A DNA stretch of 22,500 nucleotides from Bigelowiella natans CCMP2755. Lineage: Eukaryota > Cercozoa > Chlorarachniophyceae. The notes under the pieces are model-generated. The model was given only the letters and a program-made list of their open reading frames with translations, ran no database searches and had not been told where the DNA came from. The stretch covers positions 1 to 22,500 of the forward strand of contig ADNK01003385.1 of the NCBI GenBank assembly GCA_000320545.1. The letters are read 5' to 3'. Below are positions 18,598 through 22,500 of the stretch, in pieces. Within the stretch, counting starts at the first letter, position 1; each line of letters begins with the position of its first letter. The position numbers were made by a program, and so were the translations under genes.

Positions 18598-19061
18598 CCC
18601 ATATTCATATACTACAAGTGTAGTCTGGCAAAGGTAACGTTAGTCCGTAGGTACTCTCTTCTATCACAACAGCATCACAACTATAATGATGCTATACAGC
18701 ATCATGAACAACGCAATCATCATGATCATCATGATCATCATGATCATGATCATGATCATCATCGTCGTCGTCGTAGTCTTTTTCTTCTCATTATCTTTTC
18801 TTTTAATTAGTAGTCCCCTCCTCCTCCCCCTCTTTATTTGTTGGGATGTTTGTAGAATGATTACATTATCTCTGTCAACCAATGACGTCTCCAGCTTTCT
18901 CCATACACATCCATCAGGCTCTACGCATATAGCACCCTCCCCTGCACAACCCCACGCAATAATCATGTGTCAGCATAATGAACATCCTCAAATAGTGCGT
19001 GGTAGAGAGAGAGAGGGAGGAAGAGGAAGAGAGAGAGAGAGATAGAGAAGACACCAATATA

Positions 19062-19104
<43 letters not shown>

Positions 19105-20306
19105 CAATTCCACGCTGAGCTACTTTTTACAACACCACCCACCTGTATTTCTCCAATTATACTTCCAACCCCCCAAGCATTCCTCCTGAGCAGCTGCTTT
19201 TGGAAACAACCTTGGGACCTCATCCTCTCCTTGGTACTCCCTCAACCGCTCCTTGCTGTTACTACCCCCTCCATTTATTGTCCCAACACCAAAACTATTA
19301 CCCCCACCACCACCGATATTTCTGCCAGCATAGTAAGGCTCTTTCGAGTAAATACTATCTGGATCTCTACTTCTCCCCAGCGCAGCGGCCATGGCGCTGT
19401 TAGTATTGCTGCTACTCGCCGCTGCGATGGTACTTGCTAGCCCCAGGAGTGAGGCCATTTTAAGCGTGTCCCTTTTCTTTCTCCTACTACTGCTCAGTGA
19501 CTGTTGAGGAGGGGTAGGAAGAGGAGGACGAAGAGAAGATGATGATGATGACGATGCTTTTTTTGCCAAGGGTGTGACTTCAGGCTTAATACGAACACCC
19601 CCCTTCTCCTTTCTCACTCCTCGCCCAAGCCCACTGTTTATTGACGGGGCTGAAGGAAATTCTGAAGCAGGTTGTGATGATGATGATGGCAGCAGCATTT
19701 GTTCTTTGCGAAGACGCTGCATAACTTTGGCTCGTTGCTGCCGCGAATGTACGCGTCCCTCACAGCCCAGAATCATAATCACCCAAAGAGCAGTGACAAG
19801 AATACGTCGTTGTATCCTCCTTTCCTGCTGCTGCATTACCACCCGCTGCTGCTGCCACTGTTGGCTCTCCTCCCTCTGATTCCCCATCGAGTTTCTTCCT
19901 TCCACCACTGAGGGGTCAGCAACTGATATCTCACACTCTTTCGACCAGCTGTTGTGCTATCAGTGCATCGTAGATTGAAGAGGAAGGTGGTGAAAGGGGG
20001 GTTTTAGAGATGAAGTACGAGCTGGTTATGGGGAGGAGGCTTCTGCTTCGAACATGTGGCGGGAAAAGCGCCTTGCATGTCAGGAGCAAAATCCCCAGAA
20101 AAGGCCATTTCTTGGACTACGACAACAAAAGGAATGACCATCACCACGAGATCACCCCGAGATAAGAAACTCGTTGCATCTGGGTTAAGAAGCAAGTAAT
20201 CCATTTGATTGGATAGCTGCGACTTGGAGATAAACACAAAATAGGATGATGTGCCATGTAAATGAAGGAAGTGTGTTCTTTCCCTCTTCCTTCTTACACC
20301 TTTCAT
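17143..20306 (-). CDS. unrecognised membrane protein with Ser/Ala tracts, 6 exons, about 552 aa
   Basis: I do not recognise this protein. Exons (minus): 20306-20019, 19956-19143, 18941-18880, 18459-18383, 18086-17757, 17230-17143; all GT-AG, all phase-consistent, stop TAG at 17143. Exon 1 carries a hydrophobic stretch (LVVMVIPFVVVV, residues about 53-64). Exon 2 has a Gln/Arg-rich segment, then a likely membrane helix (ILVTALWVIMILG, about 148-160), then a long low-complexity Ser/Pro/Gly region with KKR clusters. Exons 2-3 give a Trp/Cys-rich motif (CLGGWKYNWRNTGEGAICVE; DGCVWRKLE). Exon 4 begins with a strong membrane helix (FLLKLLGMFLVSIFLVF, about 420-436) followed by repeat-encoded Ser and Ala runs and an acidic segment (RPEEKDEYMRKALGEYAL). 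If exon 1 is wrong, the start is ATG at 19887 (433 aa). It is divergent from the MFS gene and in tandem with the carrier. Confidence 0.5.
17231..17756. other. last intron of the unrecognised membrane protein
   Basis: This 526-bp intron holds GAT arrays (17274-17311), a CAA run (17340-17360), a CAAA run (17562-17582) and ATA/AGA triplets (17590-17630). A 69-codon minus-strand open frame (17576-17367) with a hydrophobic segment lies inside, but no AG acceptor precedes it within reach, so I treat it as intronic. Confidence 0.5.
17940..18000. repeat. exonic (CTG)n(GAT)n, encoding Ala and Ser runs
   Basis: Plus-strand CTG triplets (17939-17969) and GAT triplets (17972-17998). On the minus strand they sit in the middle of exon 4 and read as GCA alanine codons and TCA serine codons, giving adjacent homopolymer tracts of about nine to ten residues each. 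Confidence 0.75.
18147..18223. repeat. (TA)n followed by (TG)n
   Basis: TA dinucleotides (18147-18187) then TG dinucleotides (18197-18223), in the intron between exons 3 (ending 18383... on the minus strand) and 4 of the membrane-protein gene. Confidence 0.9.
18558..18598. repeat. (CAA)n microsatellite
   Basis: About thirteen CAA triplets in the intron between exons 18941-18880 and 18459-18383; a decayed CAA/GAA array continues at 18480-18532. Confidence 0.9.
18716..18763. repeat. palindromic ATCATG/ATCATCATG array
   Basis: Three ATCATCATG nonamers followed by ATCATG hexamers. Because TGATCA is its own reverse complement, the array is rich in overlapping palindromes. It lies in the intron between exons 18941-18880 and 18459-18383. 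Confidence 0.85.
19005..19098. repeat. (GA)n and (TA)n tracts
   Basis: GA-rich tract (19005-19048) followed by TA dinucleotides (about 19060-19098), inside the 201-bp intron between exons 19956-19143 and 18941-18880. Confidence 0.85.
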
Positions 20307-20545
20307 TCGATCAGTGGCAGATATCTCCTGTCTCCGAGGTGTATTCCTGTGGTAAATAATGGCTGCGACTTTGTAATTTACTGAAATTTTTGCGGATTTT
20401 GAGATATCAGCTCGCTAAAAGTGGAAGTCGATAGTTGCATCAATACTCCAACGCACACGCACCGGGTAGCTTCTCCTTAACCGCCCACCTCTCTCTCTTG
20501 ATACCTCTCGGTAAATCCCTCTCTTCTTCCGTACAAAGGATAACT
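20307..20545. promoter_or_regulatory. divergent promoter region
   Basis: Only 239 bp separate the start codons of the minus-strand membrane-protein gene (20306) and the plus-strand MFS transporter (20546). The interval has no repeats, unlike almost every other non-coding stretch nearby, and should hold both promoters. I see no definite TATA box; CT-rich sequence (about 20487-20530) precedes the MFS start. Confidence 0.4.
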
Positions 20546-22045
20546 ATGGAACGGAGGTACTATTTTAAGCTCTACACTTGAAAAAATTGGAAAGTATTTC
20601 AACTCAATGGGTTGATTTGTTCAGATGGGCTTATTTCGCTATCAGTATCTTCGTGTCTACGGTGAAAAAAATGTTATCTACATGACGCCGATGTTTGAAG
20701 TTGATGTGGTATTTGATATTCTAGTGTTGTGCCGTCAACTACGCTTTTGCTGTGCTCACGGATACGTTGAAAGATGATTTTCACTTTACGCAAACGCAAG
20801 TTGATTTTGTCGGTAAGGAGCAAAGTAGAACAACCTCCCAGCATGACTGGTTCTGCAAGACTTACCTCCTGTGTTCTTGTTTATGATATAGGTACGTGTG
20901 GAAATCTGGGTCAGTACTTCGGTTTTATCGCTGGGTTGGTCTTCGATAAGTATGGACCTAGGGTTAGCCTCACCGTTGCCGCCTTTCTTCTCCTTACGGG
21001 GTACTAAGTAACAAACGGTGTTCTTGGGTTGTTGATGTTCACAAAATCTACTAGCTAATAAAGTAACCTTCGATTTATAATGGCATCACGATATTCTTTT
21101 CGCTCTTCTTGAAAGGTTTGGATCACTAGCTATAGCCCTCAGTGGAGCTATTCCTCACCCAACCCTTGGGATGGTTGCGTTCTTCTACTTCATTGGATCA
21201 CGTACAAATAATACTACTAATCGATGATAAGATGTTACACGTGTTGCACTACACCACGATCGTTTATTCACACTATGTAATACCGGGATTACCATACCTG
21301 CTACTTATCTGTTGTATCCATTGATGACATTATGATTCTACTACTACTTACTACATCATTAGATTCGCAACCATGGTTAGACAACGCTGCAATAGTGACG
21401 AATATATCCAATTTTCCTCAGCACACCGGGTAGTAGTAGTAGTACGATGTAGATGAAATGGTGTATATTATTATTATAATAATGATTATCATTTATTATT
21501 ATCAGGCTTGTCGTAGGGTTGGGGAAGGCCTTCAATGGCCTCGGAGCAAGCGTCCTAAGCTTGATCTATTCCGGAGCATTCGCACCAAATGCAGTATTGT
21601 ATCTGGTCTTTCTTTCAATATTTCCTACAGTCGTTGCGCTTGTTGCTGCTAGTATAGCACGAATCGTCGATCATCAAGCTCAAATCAAACCATGCTACAC
21701 AGGACGTCTACTCCTCGGGTAGGTAGGAGGGTAGTAGAGGTAGGGGTAGGAGGATACCTAGGTAGTGGTTGTTGTTGATGATGATGATGATGATAGAGGA
21801 AATACTGTTACTTCCTCTCAACATCATCTACCTATATTTATCATCCTCATCCTCATCATCATCATCATCATCAACAACATCAGTATAATAATAATGGTGA
21901 TTGTCGTGATCATACACTACGTATGTGCAACCTATAACAGGTATGGTGTTGCAATACTATTGATGATATATCTTGCTTCGATCTCAATATATGAGTCCTC
22001 CATTGAGGGCGGTGTGGATTCTACAACAAAAGCTGTTTGTGCGGG

Positions 22046-22094
<49 letters not shown>

Positions 22095-22500
22095 GAGAAA
22101 GATGCAAACGGTTCTTATTAAGATCGAATTTCCCTTTTCTGGGAAAAAATGGTATGAATAACTGTGCAATTGACATCATAGCAGTCAATTTCACGAGTGA
22201 TGATCATAAGCGTGCATACTTCAATATTATACTCACAATGCATTTGTTATTGCTCTTTCCTCTCCTCCTCCCCTGTCCTCCTCTTCAATGCTTCTTTCTC
22301 TTCTTTCTCCACTACTATGAATCAACAAATATTTAGGGGCGTTGGTTGTATTCTATGGCGCATTTTTATACATTCCATTCTCATTTTCGAAACGGACGGC
22401 TGAACTTATGAAAGAAGGAAGTAATGACGATGATGATAATGATGATGATCATCATCGTGAGGCTACATCTTCTACCCCTGGTCGTCATTACACTAAGCTC
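20546..22500 (+). CDS. Nodulin-like MFS transporter, 5' part (runs off window)
   Basis: Major-facilitator membrane transporter with the Nodulin-like domain (plant NFD4/NFD6 type, also in protists); substrate unknown. Exons: 20546-20556, 20625-20661, 20725-20812, 20892-21000, 21116-21201, 21363-21429, 21506-21718, 21941-22034, 22337 to beyond 22500; all phases agree. The first coding exon is only 11 nt (ATG plus MERR with the last codon split). Matches in order: RWAYFAISIFVST, NYAFAVLTDTLKDDF, TQTQVDFVG, GNLGQYFGFIAGLVFDKYGP, SQPWLDNAAIVTNISNFPQ, VVGLGKAFNGLGASVLSLIY, and the helix LVFLSIFPTVVALVAA. The family's NFP-x-x-RG is NFPQHTG. After the helix YGAFLYIPFSF the last exon enters an Asp/Asn/His-rich stretch encoded by GAT repeats, probably the central cytosolic loop; the second half lies outside the window. 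Confidence 0.85.
21765..21895. repeat. GAT and ATC arrays in an MFS intron
   Basis: GAT triplets (about 21776-21795) and ATC triplets (21838-21873) in opposite orientation within the 222-bp intron 21719-21940. They can pair across the intron. The intron begins with GTAGGTAGG. Confidence 0.8.
22050..22089. repeat. (AT)n microsatellite
   Basis: Twenty AT dinucleotides, 15 bp after the donor at 22034 in the MFS intron 22035-22336. Confidence 0.9.

Overview
This is nuclear DNA from an intron-dense microbial eukaryote. The genes are broken by short GT-AG introns (62 to about 530 bp), often into tiny exons, and simple-sequence repeats fill introns and intergenic DNA. Gene content (PhoD-like phosphatase, Nodulin-like MFS transporter, mitochondrial phosphate carrier) would fit an alga or a stramenopile-like protist, but the sequence does not fix the lineage. 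All spliced models were built by hand from reading frame, splice-site and phase agreement; none was tested against transcripts.

Left part (1-7.9 kb): 1-2145 is mostly homopolymers and microsatellites. Two small genes converge on a compound CA/TA/TG repeat: a 57-codon single-exon membrane-protein ORF (2146-2319, +) and a three-exon 77-aa gene (3004-2598, -). A basic, arginine/serine-rich protein follows (about 3762-4671, +). Then comes a stretch very rich in CATG/GCATGC palindromes (about 5400-5900), two ORFs of unknown status (5905-6252 and about 6260-6465, -), and a 198-aa ORF with an XPA C-terminal-like region (7116-6520, -).

Middle (7.9-17.1 kb): a nine-exon PhoD-like metallophosphatase with a signal peptide (7921-10100, +) is followed by a second palindrome-rich intergenic stretch. 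Next is a convergent mitochondrial phosphate carrier of at least 15 exons (15652-11476, -), whose introns are packed with triplet repeats. Phase-compatible exons at 17054-15904 may be its true 5' end.

Right part (17.1-22.5 kb): an unrecognised membrane protein in six exons (20306-17143, -), with repeat-encoded Ser/Ala tracts, is divergent from a Nodulin-like MFS transporter. That gene starts with an 11-nt coding exon at 20546 and runs off the window end.

PhoD and the carrier both handle phosphate (extracellular release; matrix import) and lie tail to tail, but nothing shows co-regulation. The most unusual general feature is how often splice sites sit at the edge of, or inside, GTA/TAG-type microsatellites.
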